NCBI RefSeq assembly: GCF_011516635.5
Contig: NZ_CP096255.1
Location: 7,624,501-7,688,500, forward strand
DNA: 64,000 nucleotides
Reading direction: 5' to 3'
From: Bradyrhizobium barranii subsp. apii
Lineage (GTDB): Bacteria; Pseudomonadota; Alphaproteobacteria; Rhizobiales; Xanthobacteraceae
The stretch's first letter is position 1; each line of letters opens with the position of its first letter. The translations under genes were made by a program, and so were the position numbers. The notes under the pieces are model-generated. The model was not told the DNA's origin, ran no database searches, and saw only the letters and a list, made by a program, of their open reading frames with translations. This document shows, piece after piece, positions 46,787 to 54,925 of this stretch.

Positions 46787-47548
46787 ATGCTCAACCATCC
46801 CACCCACGAACGCCTGATCGAGCTCGGCTTGAGCGGCATGGCCAAGGCCTTCGAGGAGCAGCGACGATCGCCTGATCTCGAAGCCTTGCCGTTCGAAGAT
46901 CGCATCGGCCTGCTGGTCGACCGGGAAGCGGCGGAACGCGACACCAGGCGGCTCACCACGCGCCTCAAGCTGGCCTCGCTCCGCCAGAATGCCTGCGTGG
47001 AGGACGTCGATTTGCGCACGCCGCGGGGTATCGACCGGGCCGTCTTCGCCAAGCTCGCCAGCGGCGACTGGATCGATCGCCACGAGAATTTGCTCATAAC
47101 CGGGGCGACCGGATTGGGCAAAAGTTGGTTAGCCTGTGCCCTCGGCCACAAGGCCTGCCGAGATAATCGCTCGGTCCTCTATCACCGCGTCCCAAGATTG
47201 TTCGAAGCGTTGGGGCTCGCGCGGGGCGATGGACGTTATGCCCGCTTGCTCAAAACCCTTGGCCGCGCCCAGGTTCTGATTTTGGATGATTGGGGATTGT
47301 CGGTGCTCACCGCTGCCGAGCGGCGCGATCTACTGGAAATCCTTGACGATCGCCATGGCCGCTCCTCCACCATCGTAACCAGCCAACTCCCTGTGGACAC
47401 ATGGCACGAAGTTATCGGAGATCCCACGCTAGGCGACGCGATTCTGGATCGCCTCGTCCACAACGCTCACCGCCTCCAGCTTGCTGGCGAAAGCATGCGA
47501 AAACGCAACGCCAAAACCATCACCCTTGACGAGCAGCCAGAACGCTGA
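46787..47548 (+). CDS. istB: IS21 helper ATPase IstB
   Basis: A 253-residue AAA+ ATPase of the DnaC/IstB type. Walker A is GATGLGKSWLA (about residues 104-114), Walker B LILDDWG (about 164-170). The N-terminal helical region begins HPTHERLIELGLSGMAKAFEEQ, the usual IstB start. It regulates target choice by IstA. Complete length for the family. Confidence 0.95.
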   Translation: MLNHPTHERLIELGLSGMAKAFEEQRRSPDLEALPFEDRIGLLVDREAAERDTRRLTTRLKLASLRQNACVEDVDLRTPRGIDRAVFAKLASGDWIDRHENLLITGATGLGKSWLACALGHKACRDNRSVLYHRVPRLFEALGLARGDGRYARLLKTLGRAQVLILDDWGLSVLTAAERRDLLEILDDRHGRSSTIVTSQLPVDTWHEVIGDPTLGDAILDRLVHNAHRLQLAGESMRKRNAKTITLDEQPER

Positions 47549-47577
47549 CCCTATCACCGCCTCGGCCGGAGCGAGGC

Positions 47578-47634
47578 TGCTCACGATCGTCTGAATTCGG
47601 CGCTCATGATCGCGCGAAATCGCTGCTCACGATC
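47578..47634 (-). repeat. IS21 right-end transposase-binding repeats
   Basis: Three TGCTCACGATC-like boxes (reverse of the left-end box) at 47578, 47601 (two mismatches) and 47624, again 23 bases apart. Confidence 0.82.
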
Positions 47635-47642
47635 ACTGAAAT

Positions 47643-48206
47643 ATGCAGTGAACGTCGTCGTCTTCCAATGTCCGTGTGGGATAGCTGCACGACATCGCTC
47701 GCCGCGTGGCGAGCGGCCGTAAAGCCGCGCCATTTTGGTGTTGGCGCTGGTTTCGTCGATGAAGACGAGACGCTCAGGGTCAAGGTCGATTTGCCCTTCG
47801 AACCACTCCTCACGTGCGGCATTTATATCGCCGCGCCGTTGCTCGGCGGCGTGCGCTGTCTTTTTTTAAGTGTGATCTTTCTGCGCTGGAAAAAACGCCA
47901 GAGCGACGCGATGCCAGTCGATATTCCACGACGTTTCAACAGTTCTCGCAACTCGGCAAGCGTGATATCCGGCCTCGCTGTCACCGCCTCCAGAATCAAT
48001 TGCGAATGCGCTTCGATGCGCTGCGATTTGCGGTCACCGCCCTGGCGTTTAGGAACGATGTCGCCAACTTTCTTGAGGCGACCGCGCCAGCGGATTGCAC
48101 TGGCCGCGCTGACACCAAAGCGCTCAGCAGCCTGTCGACAGGACATGCCACCGTCAATCGCGGCTACCACCCTTTGGCGAAGATCAACCGAAAGCGCCCT
48201 GGCCAT
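47643..48206 (-). pseudogene. IS630 transposase, orfA and N-terminal part of orfB
   Basis: orfA starts at ATG 48206 and ends at 47823 (127 residues) with two helix-turn-helix segments (CRQAAERFGVSAASAIRW, TLAELRELLKRRG). At an A7 run (T7 on the plus strand at 47861-47867) the -1 frame continues as orfB: KKTAHAAEQRRGD... then VFIDETSANTK, which has the first catalytic Asp. This is the programmed frameshift layout known for IS630-type elements. orfB is cut at 47643 by IS21, so no functional transposase can be made. Confidence 0.85.
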
Positions 48207-48623
48207 ACATGCTGGCCTCCCTCGCCAGCATGCAGCTTGAATCTGACTCGCGCCGTTTTGGGATCTGGAGGGTTCTGTGAGGTCGCGCTCACGCGAGGGC
48301 GCGGCAGGCGCTTATGACGCGACCTCATTGAAGCCGGATTGAACGAAGGCGCGGGAGGCTATTCGCGGTTTTGCAGCTATGGGGATTGTTCGAGATCGCC
48401 ATGCCCGATCTGCTGGCTCGGCGCGTGAGGCAGAGACACAGGAGTGCGCATCCTGGAAGAGTTGAGATCAGACGCGCTTCGCCTGAGATCGCGATAGGCC
48501 TTTTGCTGCATCGGACGGTTGTTGTCGCGCAGTGTGACAGCACGGATTCGACATCGTCCGCGATGATCGAGACGCTGGGAGCGAAATGACGAATGATGAT
48601 CGTCGTGCACGACATGACTTGGC

Positions 48624-49873
48624 TCACGATGTGTCGCATCGGAACGGTGATGTTCGAGGGCTGGGGCGTCTGAAGCTATGTCGAAAGCGCTCAATGATGC
48701 GCATGACGCCACCACAATCGGGACAGGCAGGAACCTCGGCCCAGGTTTGAGCCTCCGAATCACAGGCGACGGCTGGCCATCGTTTGGGGCTGTTCGCTCA
48801 TGATCGAGAAGTTCGCGGCAAAGGGCGAGCTTGGCAGCGCGATGGCGGTTGGCCATGAAGCCGAAGTGGCGGATGCGGTGGAAGCCGTCAGGCGGCGTAT
48901 GAAGCAGGAAACGGCGAATGAACTCATCGGGCTTGAGATTCATGATCTTTGTCGCGCTGTTTTGGCGATAGTCCTTCCATGAGAAGGCGACATGATCGTC
49001 GTCGAGTGCGACGAGCCGGCTGTTGGCGATCGCGACGCGATGGGTGTAGCGGCCGAGATAGGCCAGGACCTGTGCGGGTCCGCCGAAGGGCCGCTTGGCG
49101 TAAACAACCCAGTTGATGCGTCGCATGGCGTCGAGGTGGGCCGCAAAGGCAGCCGGCTCGGCCAGAGCTCCGAGATCGCCGAAGAAACGCAAGGCACCGG
49201 AGTTGAAGGCTGCCGACAGACGTTTGAGAAAAAGTGTGCGAAATAGTCTGGACAACGGTTTGACGGCCAGGAAGAAGTTCGGTCGGCAAGCGGTCCAGCG
49301 CGCGCCATCGGGCGAGAGGCCGCCACCCGGAACGACGCAATGGACGTGGGGATGATGCATCAGCGTCTGTCCCCAGGTGTGGAGGACGGCGACGCCGCCG
49401 ATCGCACCGCCGAGCCGGCGTGGATTGGCGGCGAGCGTCGTCATCGCCTCGGCGGCAGCCTTGAACAGGATGGCATAGACGACGGCCTTGTTCTGGAAAG
49501 CGATCGCGGCGATCGGTGCGGGAAGTGTAAAGACGACGTGGAAATAGGGAACCGGAAGCAGGTCGGCTTGACGCGCGGCGAGCCACGCGGCTCGGGCTCT
49601 CCCCTGACACTTCGGACAGTGCCGATTGCGGCAGGAATTATAGGCAACGCGTGTCGTGCCGCAGTCGTCGCAAGCCTGCATGTGGCCGCCGAGCGCCTCG
49701 GTCCGGCACGCAACGATCGCGCTCATCACGCGCCGCTCGACCCGCCCCAGATGACCGGCATGTACACGGCGATAGGCGTCGCCATGCCGGCGCAGAATAT
49801 CGGCAATCTCGATGGCGGGCCTGTTGGAGCGGATGTCGGAGCGGGTCATGACCCGCATCCCGCTGCGGGTCAT
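48624..49873 (-). pseudogene. IS91 transposase, copy 1, frameshifted near the C-terminus
   Basis: N-terminal zinc-binding domain (CDDCGTTRVAYNSCRNRHCPKC) and the Y2/HUH-type core (HTWGQTLMHHPHVHCVVPGGG; catalytic Tyr likely in YLGRYTHRV). Compared with copy 2, one C is missing at 48761, so after QPSPV the frame is wrong and the last about 45 residues, including CPDCGGVMRIIERF, are lost. The changed frame runs on to 48377 with unrelated residues. It may be inactive. Confidence 0.82.
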
Positions 49874-50730
49874 CCAGGTGGCGTCACCTCCAGCGACAGG
49901 CGATCGAGCGGGCTCTGCGTCGCTCGGATCGTATCGGTGGCGACCTGCGTGTAGCGCGCTGTCGACGACAAATTATTGTGCCCGAGCAAGACCTGGATGA
50001 TCCGGATATCGGTTCCGTTCTCGAGAAGATGTGTCGCGAAGCTGTGGCGCAGCGTGTGCAGCGTGACGCGCTTGGTCAGGCCCGCAGCCTTCACCGCCGA
50101 CCGGCAGGCGGCATGCAGCACGGTCTGATCGATCGGATGATCTTCGTCACGACCAGGGAACAGATAAAGCCGCGGCCGGGCGAGCCGCCAGTAGGTGCGC
50201 AGGATGCCCAGCAGCTGGGGCGACAGCATCACGTTGCGATCCTTCGCGCCCTTGCCGTGGCGCACCTGGATGACGCCGCGGGCGCTGTCGATGTCTTCGA
50301 TCCGCAGTCCCGCAACCTCCGAGGCCCTGAGCCCGGCCGCATAGGCGGTGGTGAGCGCGGCGCGGCTCTTCAGGCTCGATACCGCTTCAAGAAACTGAAC
50401 CACTTCGTCGGCGCTGAGAACGACCGGCAGCTTGCGCGGTTCTCGCGCATAGGGAATGCGCTCTGGGATGAGCGCCTCGCCGAGCGTGACGCCGTAGAAA
50501 AACCGTAGCGCACAGACGATCTGGTTCAGCGCCGGCCATGAGATGCCGGTCGAGACCAAATGCACCTGGAAGGCGCGGACGTCTTCCAGCTCTAACCGGT
50601 CAGGCGATCGGCCAAAATAGCGGCTGAACTTCGAAACCGCGCTGATGTAGGATCTTTGCGTCGCCGGCGACAGATTGCGGACGGTCATGTCTTCGATCAT
50701 GCGGCGGCGAAGAGGGCTCAAATCGGCCAT
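49870..50730 (-). CDS. Tyrosine recombinase of IS91-type element, copy 1
   Basis: A 286-residue integrase. The N-terminal SAM-like core-binding domain (SPATQRSYISAVSKFSRYFG) is followed by the catalytic domain with Arg in GLRASEVAGL, HTLRHSFATHLL, LGHNN and Tyr in TARYTQV: the R-H-R-H-Y set is complete. ATG 50730 has AGGAG about 9 bases upstream. Its stop overlaps the transposase ATG (ATGA). Such integrase genes accompany some IS91-family transposases; their role in transposition is unclear. Confidence 0.88.
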   Translation of the reverse strand: MADLSPLRRRMIEDMTVRNLSPATQRSYISAVSKFSRYFGRSPDRLELEDVRAFQVHLVSTGISWPALNQIVCALRFFYGVTLGEALIPERIPYAREPRKLPVVLSADEVVQFLEAVSSLKSRAALTTAYAAGLRASEVAGLRIEDIDSARGVIQVRHGKGAKDRNVMLSPQLLGILRTYWRLARPRLYLFPGRDEDHPIDQTVLHAACRSAVKAAGLTKRVTLHTLRHSFATHLLENGTDIRIIQVLLGHNNLSSTARYTQVATDTIRATQSPLDRLSLEVTPPG

Positions 50731-50878
50731 CTCGATACTCCTGTCTGAGGGGGTGGGCTCCAACACCCACATCCTCTCAGCCAGGAGGCGATCTATGCCA
50801 CCTTGCCCCCTACGCCGCGGCAGCGGCTTCGTTCAATCCCCACCCGATTCTTTCCGGTCGGAAAATGCTCTAGGCTAG

Positions 50879-52039
50879 CTATTTCAGCTCGGTCCGCGGC
50901 ACGCCCTGCGAGGGATTCTCGGGCAGGTATTGCAGGAAGAATTTGGTCAGGCCGCGACGGCTGCGCAGGATCGGCGATTCGAAGTACTTCCAGGACACAT
51001 GCGCGACACCGTAGGAGATCACGAAACCGATGGCTGCGCCCGCGGTGATCTTCACGCTCTCGGGCACCGACATCCCGCCATAGAGCGTCAGCGCCTTGCC
51101 GAGCGGGTTCGGGATGAAGTTGTGAACGAGATAGAAGCCGTAGCTGATCTTCCCGAGATGCTCGAGCGGCTTCCACTCCAGCGCCTGAACAAAGGCACTG
51201 TCCTGGTTGGCGCGCACCCACCAGACCAGCGCCACCAGGCAAAGCCCGATCGCAATGTCGATCGCGGGGGAAAGATACGAAGGGGCGTCGTAAATCACGC
51301 CGTTCGAGCACAGCATGAACCCGACGATGAGAAGGCAGACGAACGTGCCGTTGCCGTTCGGAGCCCATTCCCGTCTCTGGAGATGCAAGATCGTCAGCGC
51401 GCCGCCGAACGCGATGAGGCTGAAATTCCACGGCGACAGGGTATGGATGGCCGTGTGATTGAAGCCCGACGAATACATCAGGAAATGGCTGATCACACCG
51501 AGAACGACGACGCTCATGCAGGTGACGAAATGGCGCTCCAGCGGAAGCAGGATGAACAGGAAGGGCGCGATCACGTAGAACTGCTGCTCGACCGAGAGCG
51601 TCCAGAGCACGCCGAAGGGACCAGCGGTCCCGCCGATGACGCTGCCGATCCAGTAGTTGGACAGGTACACGACGTGATAGCGGAAGCCGAGATCGGGCCC
51701 CGCGTGCTGAAAATAGGACCGGGTCAGGAACAGGATGGCGAGAAGCGCATAATATGCGGGAAAGATGCGCGTCGCCCGCTTGACCCAGAAGGTGACGATT
51801 TCCGCCGCGGGCCGGGATGCGGCCGTCCCGACCTTGCCTCGCTGCCTGTTGAGCTCGCCGATGATCAGGAAGCCGCTCAGGATGAAGAATATCCAGACGC
51901 CGACGCTGCCCGAGTAGAACTGCAGTCCGCACTTGTGATTGAGATAGACCAGGACGACCGAGAGACCGCGCAGCCCGTTGAATCCCAAGATGCTGCCCGA
52001 CTTCTCGGTGTTGACGCGCTCAGATCCAGGTAAAGGCAT
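50879..52039 (-). CDS. Membrane acyltransferase, Acyltransferase_3 family
   Basis: A 386-residue protein with about ten membrane helices. GFNGLRGLSVVLVYLNH is the conserved first helix; note Asn-His at the usual His position. FWVKRATRIFPAYYALL and LWTLSVEQQFYVIAPF are also typical. It likely acylates an EPS sugar. The IS630 insertion lies 8 bases beyond its stop codon. GTG 52060 is an alternative start. It belongs to a minus-strand unit with the glycosidase and the sugar-phosphate transferase. Confidence 0.85.
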   Translation of the reverse strand: MPLPGSERVNTEKSGSILGFNGLRGLSVVLVYLNHKCGLQFYSGSVGVWIFFILSGFLIIGELNRQRGKVGTAASRPAAEIVTFWVKRATRIFPAYYALLAILFLTRSYFQHAGPDLGFRYHVVYLSNYWIGSVIGGTAGPFGVLWTLSVEQQFYVIAPFLFILLPLERHFVTCMSVVVLGVISHFLMYSSGFNHTAIHTLSPWNFSLIAFGGALTILHLQRREWAPNGNGTFVCLLIVGFMLCSNGVIYDAPSYLSPAIDIAIGLCLVALVWWVRANQDSAFVQALEWKPLEHLGKISYGFYLVHNFIPNPLGKALTLYGGMSVPESVKITAGAAIGFVISYGVAHVSWKYFESPILRSRRGLTKFFLQYLPENPSQGVPRTELK

Positions 52040-52072
52040 TGCAGGTTCTTTTCTTCGCACGGAGACCGAAAG

Positions 52073-53167
52073 CTACAGTCCCCTGGTTCTCAACTCAGTC
52101 GATTCTTCAGCCGACAGGCGGCCGCCGGCAAATTCCGAAAGAAGGAAGAGCGCAACCTTGGGCCTGTCGATCTCGTACATCAGACCAAACCTGTTCTCCG
52201 GCGGCTTCTTCTGCGGCTCGTCGAACAGCTCGTAGACCATCACGCTCTCGATCTCGACGTCTTTCTGGTTCTTCAGATACTGGAAGGTGTCCCGCAGCGA
52301 CCGGAGGCATTGCTCCGTCAGGGGATCGCCGGGCCGATTTCCATAGGCCGGCTTGTAGATCTCGGCGCAATTGACCTCGTTGAACGTCACCGGGCGGTGA
52401 TAGGACGCCAGCTTCTTGAAGAGGTCGAAGGGCGGATTGCGTCCATTCCAGTGCCGATGCGGGTTCTGCCCCGCCACCTCGTAATAGTGGTAGGAGATCA
52501 CGTCGTATTTCACGCCGCGGGACTCCATGAAGTCGAGGAAGCCCAGCATCGTCGACGTCGTGTTCAGCACCTTGCGCAGACGACTTCCGGTCTCGCGGTT
52601 GATCTGGTCGATGGCATCGGATGCGCCGTGCAACACCTGGGCCCAGTCTTCCATCACCGGCATTTCGAAGTCCGCCGCGGTCATCCCGCGCCCGAACAGC
52701 TTCTTCCCGTCGGAATCGACCGCGAGCAGGTTGATCTCGTTCTCAAGCTCCCAGTCGGACACATCGTCCTTGAATTGCCGGACGAACGCGTAGGTGCGGT
52801 CGTAGCCCTGCCTGTAGAGCGCGTCCCGGTCTCCCTTGGGGTACCGCCCCTTGTCGGTGCGGTCACCGTAGCGGAAGGGGAAGTTGATCAGAGGATGAAG
52901 CGTGATCGAATATTTTCTGGCGAGCGCAATGGTTTGCCGGAACATCGCGGCTTCGCCCGGCTCGGCATCTTGCGTCAGATTGAGACCGGTCCTGTATTGC
53001 GTGAGCCCGCGCTCCCTCATGAGCTGAAAGATCGGCGCGAGATCCCTGCGCTTTTGCGGCGGTCCGCCGACCCCCCACTCCAACGCGTTCGCATGAGAAC
53101 AGGCGGCAGCGATCGCCCAGGTGACGAGCAACGGCAAGGCGACGAACTTGGCGAGGCGATGGCTCAA
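52073..53167 (-). CDS. Exported clan GH-A glycosidase-like protein
   Basis: About 364 residues with a signal peptide (LAKFVALPLLVTWAIAAACSHANA). TIM-barrel features: E144 in WELENEINL (acid/base) and E264 in VTFNEVN (nucleophile). It resembles the glycosidase at 18.9 kb in general design but not closely in sequence. Probably cleaves or edits the EPS. The start is uncertain: TTG 53167 puts the signal peptide at the N-terminus, while GTG 53227 and TTG 53236 are in frame beyond a C8 run. Confidence 0.72.
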   Translation of the reverse strand: MSHRLAKFVALPLLVTWAIAAACSHANALEWGVGGPPQKRRDLAPIFQLMRERGLTQYRTGLNLTQDAEPGEAAMFRQTIALARKYSITLHPLINFPFRYGDRTDKGRYPKGDRDALYRQGYDRTYAFVRQFKDDVSDWELENEINLLAVDSDGKKLFGRGMTAADFEMPVMEDWAQVLHGASDAIDQINRETGSRLRKVLNTTSTMLGFLDFMESRGVKYDVISYHYYEVAGQNPHRHWNGRNPPFDLFKKLASYHRPVTFNEVNCAEIYKPAYGNRPGDPLTEQCLRSLRDTFQYLKNQKDVEIESVMVYELFDEPQKKPPENRFGLMYEIDRPKVALFLLSEFAGGRLSAEESTELRTRGL

Positions 53168-53311
53168 TCTGCAAGGCTCGGCGTTTTTTGGGGGGGGCAA
53201 ATCGTCAAAGGGGCAGCAACGAATCACATGCTGCAAAATGCAGGCCGTTTCCCCCCTGCACGGGCGGCGTGCGGGTCGGGCGCGGCAACGCGCGCCCGAC
53301 GTCGGCCGGGC

Positions 53312-54736
53312 TCAGTAGGCTTCCTGATGGATCAGCGCCAGCGCGGTCTTCAGGATGATCCTGATGTCGAGCCAGATGCTCCAATTGCTGACGTACCAGA
53401 TGTCGTATTCGACCCGCTTTTCCATCAGATCGATGGTCGGCGTCTCGCCGCGGAAGCCGTTGACCTGGGCCCAACCGGTCAGGCCCGGCTTCATGTGATG
53501 CCGGTACACGTAGTTGCTGATGATCGGATCGTAGTAATTGTCGTGCGCGAGCGCATGCGGGCGCGGCCCGACCAGCGACATCTCGCCGCGCAGAACGTTC
53601 CAGAGCTGCGGCAGTTCGTCGATGCTGGTCCGCCGCAGCGCACGGCCGACACGGGTCACCCGCGCGTCGCTCTTCGTCGCCTGCGTGACCACATGACCGT
53701 TCTCCGCCACCGTCATCGAGCGGAACTTCCAGATATCGAATTGCTTGCCGTTGAAGCCGCGCCGGGCCTGCTTGAAGATCACTTTGCCCTTGGAATCGAG
53801 CTTGATCATGATCGCAGCCGTGATCAGCAGCGGCGCCAGCAGCAGAAGCGCGAACGAGGCAAGGCCGATGTCGAGGCAGCGCTTCTGCGCCTGCTCGAAC
53901 ACGCTGAGCGGCGCGCGCTGGATCTCGATCGCGACCGTGCCGCTGACGGGCTGGAACGGACGCGAGACCAGATCGGCGATCGGGAAATCTGGCAGAAGGC
54001 GGATCGGCTGGGGGACAACGCGCAGATGCTGGCTCAGCTTCTGGAGAAGCGGCATCTCGTCCCAGTCGATGACCAGGAGATATTCTTCCACATCCGCCGT
54101 GCGCGCCTGACGGGTGATGTCGCGAATCTCGTGATCCCAGCCCGCGCCCTCTTCAGACGGATCGAGCACGAAATGTCGCACGACGTTGAAGCCGTGCTTG
54201 CGCAGATCCTTGAACCGGGTCGAGGTGAAATCGATAGGCTTGAGGCTGAGCAGCACGACCTTGCGGTCCACGAGACGGCCCTTGGCGTAGCTCGAGGTCA
54301 GCGCCAGACGCCACAGCACGCGCAGACCGCCCAAGGCGACGCCGCCGGTGGCGGCAAACAGAAGCGTGGTTCCGCGCGACAGGTCCGCGGACGATTTGAG
54401 CAGGAACGCCTCGACGGCGAGAATGGTCAGCGAGATCAGCCAGACCGCCAGGGCCTTGCGCAGCTGCCAGACCGTGTTCAGCAGACGATGGTGATCGTAG
54501 ACGCCCTGGAAGTAAGCGATGGTCACGAACACCGCGCCGACGACCAGGCCTGCTCCGACGGATGAGTCCTGCTCGATCACGAGCACGCGATAAAGGCCGC
54601 TCGCCACGAAATAGCTGAGCAGTACGGCGACGAAGTCTCCGGCGATCAAAGCCACTTGCAGGGGTCTTTGGAGGGCACCGCGTCGGTTCGAGATAACCGA
54701 ATAATAGTTTTCCGAACCGTAAGTTGCTACAGCCAT
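53312..54736 (-). CDS. Undecaprenyl-phosphate hexose-1-phosphate transferase (WcaJ/ExoY-like)
   Basis: A 474-residue polyisoprenyl-phosphate sugar transferase that starts EPS repeat assembly by putting glucose- or galactose-1-phosphate on undecaprenyl phosphate. The N-terminal half has four membrane helices and a CoA-binding-like region. The catalytic domain has KRCLDIGLASFALLLLAPLL (membrane re-entrant helix), KFRSM, DELPQLWNVLRGEMSLVGPRP and KPGLTGWAQVNG. GAGG lies 6 bases before ATG 54736. The IS5-like element lies about 190 bases upstream, so the native promoter may be shortened. Confidence 0.93.
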   Translation of the reverse strand: MAVATYGSENYYSVISNRRGALQRPLQVALIAGDFVAVLLSYFVASGLYRVLVIEQDSSVGAGLVVGAVFVTIAYFQGVYDHHRLLNTVWQLRKALAVWLISLTILAVEAFLLKSSADLSRGTTLLFAATGGVALGGLRVLWRLALTSSYAKGRLVDRKVVLLSLKPIDFTSTRFKDLRKHGFNVVRHFVLDPSEEGAGWDHEIRDITRQARTADVEEYLLVIDWDEMPLLQKLSQHLRVVPQPIRLLPDFPIADLVSRPFQPVSGTVAIEIQRAPLSVFEQAQKRCLDIGLASFALLLLAPLLITAAIMIKLDSKGKVIFKQARRGFNGKQFDIWKFRSMTVAENGHVVTQATKSDARVTRVGRALRRTSIDELPQLWNVLRGEMSLVGPRPHALAHDNYYDPIISNYVYRHHMKPGLTGWAQVNGFRGETPTIDLMEKRVEYDIWYVSNWSIWLDIRIILKTALALIHQEAY

Positions 54737-54925
54737 CCGAACCTCGCTGCCTCGTCACCACTCGCAATCAGAATTGCGAGCAAATCGATCTAATTTTTTC
54801 GATGTGCGCCGAAGTATATCTTAACTAAACAAAGCGACATTGCGGCAGTGCACCGAAAAAATCAAATCGATTTTCATGCAATGCAGCGTCGCAGCAAAAC
54901 AATGCTCAAACTACTGTGTCGTCCG

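Larger units (their letters stand above)
45060..47642 (+). mobile_element. IS21-family element inside IS630
   Basis: A 2583-base element carrying istA and istB, flanked by the 5-base duplication ATGCA (45055-45059 and 47643-47647). Both ends have arrays of GATCGTGAGCA-like boxes at 23-base spacing. It interrupts the IS630 transposase gene, so it arrived later. Confidence 0.9.
48263..50839 (-). mobile_element. IS91-type (HUH transposase) element, copy 1
   Basis: A 2577-base segment nearly identical to 56319-58896, differing visibly by one deleted base at 48761. It encodes a tyrosine recombinase and an IS91 transposase, overlapping by ATGA. The 360 bases after the transposase gene hold a dyad (GAGGTCGCG at 48279 with CGCGACCTC at 48318), as expected near a rolling-circle origin. 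It interrupts IS630: the IS630 end resumes at 50840. GAAC, the tetranucleotide favoured as IS91 target, occurs close to both ends on the minus strand. Confidence 0.82.
44650..50870 (-). mobile_element. IS630-family element interrupted by IS21 and IS91 insertions
   Basis: The left end GAGCGTTTTCCGATC begins at 44650. The right end reads GAAAATGCTC up to 50870, its imperfect inverted copy. The TA target duplication is at 44648-44649 and 50871-50872. Taking out IS21 (45060-47642, with 5 duplicated bases) and the IS91 copy (48263-50839) leaves about 1056 bases, a normal IS630 size. It sits between the end of the wzc operon and the end of a convergent acyltransferase gene. Confidence 0.85.

Noticed and set aside
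48371..48589. A 72-residue plus-strand frame present in both IS91 copies
   Set aside because: It lies in the non-coding 3' part of the element, has no ribosome site or domain, and is conserved only because the copies are identical.
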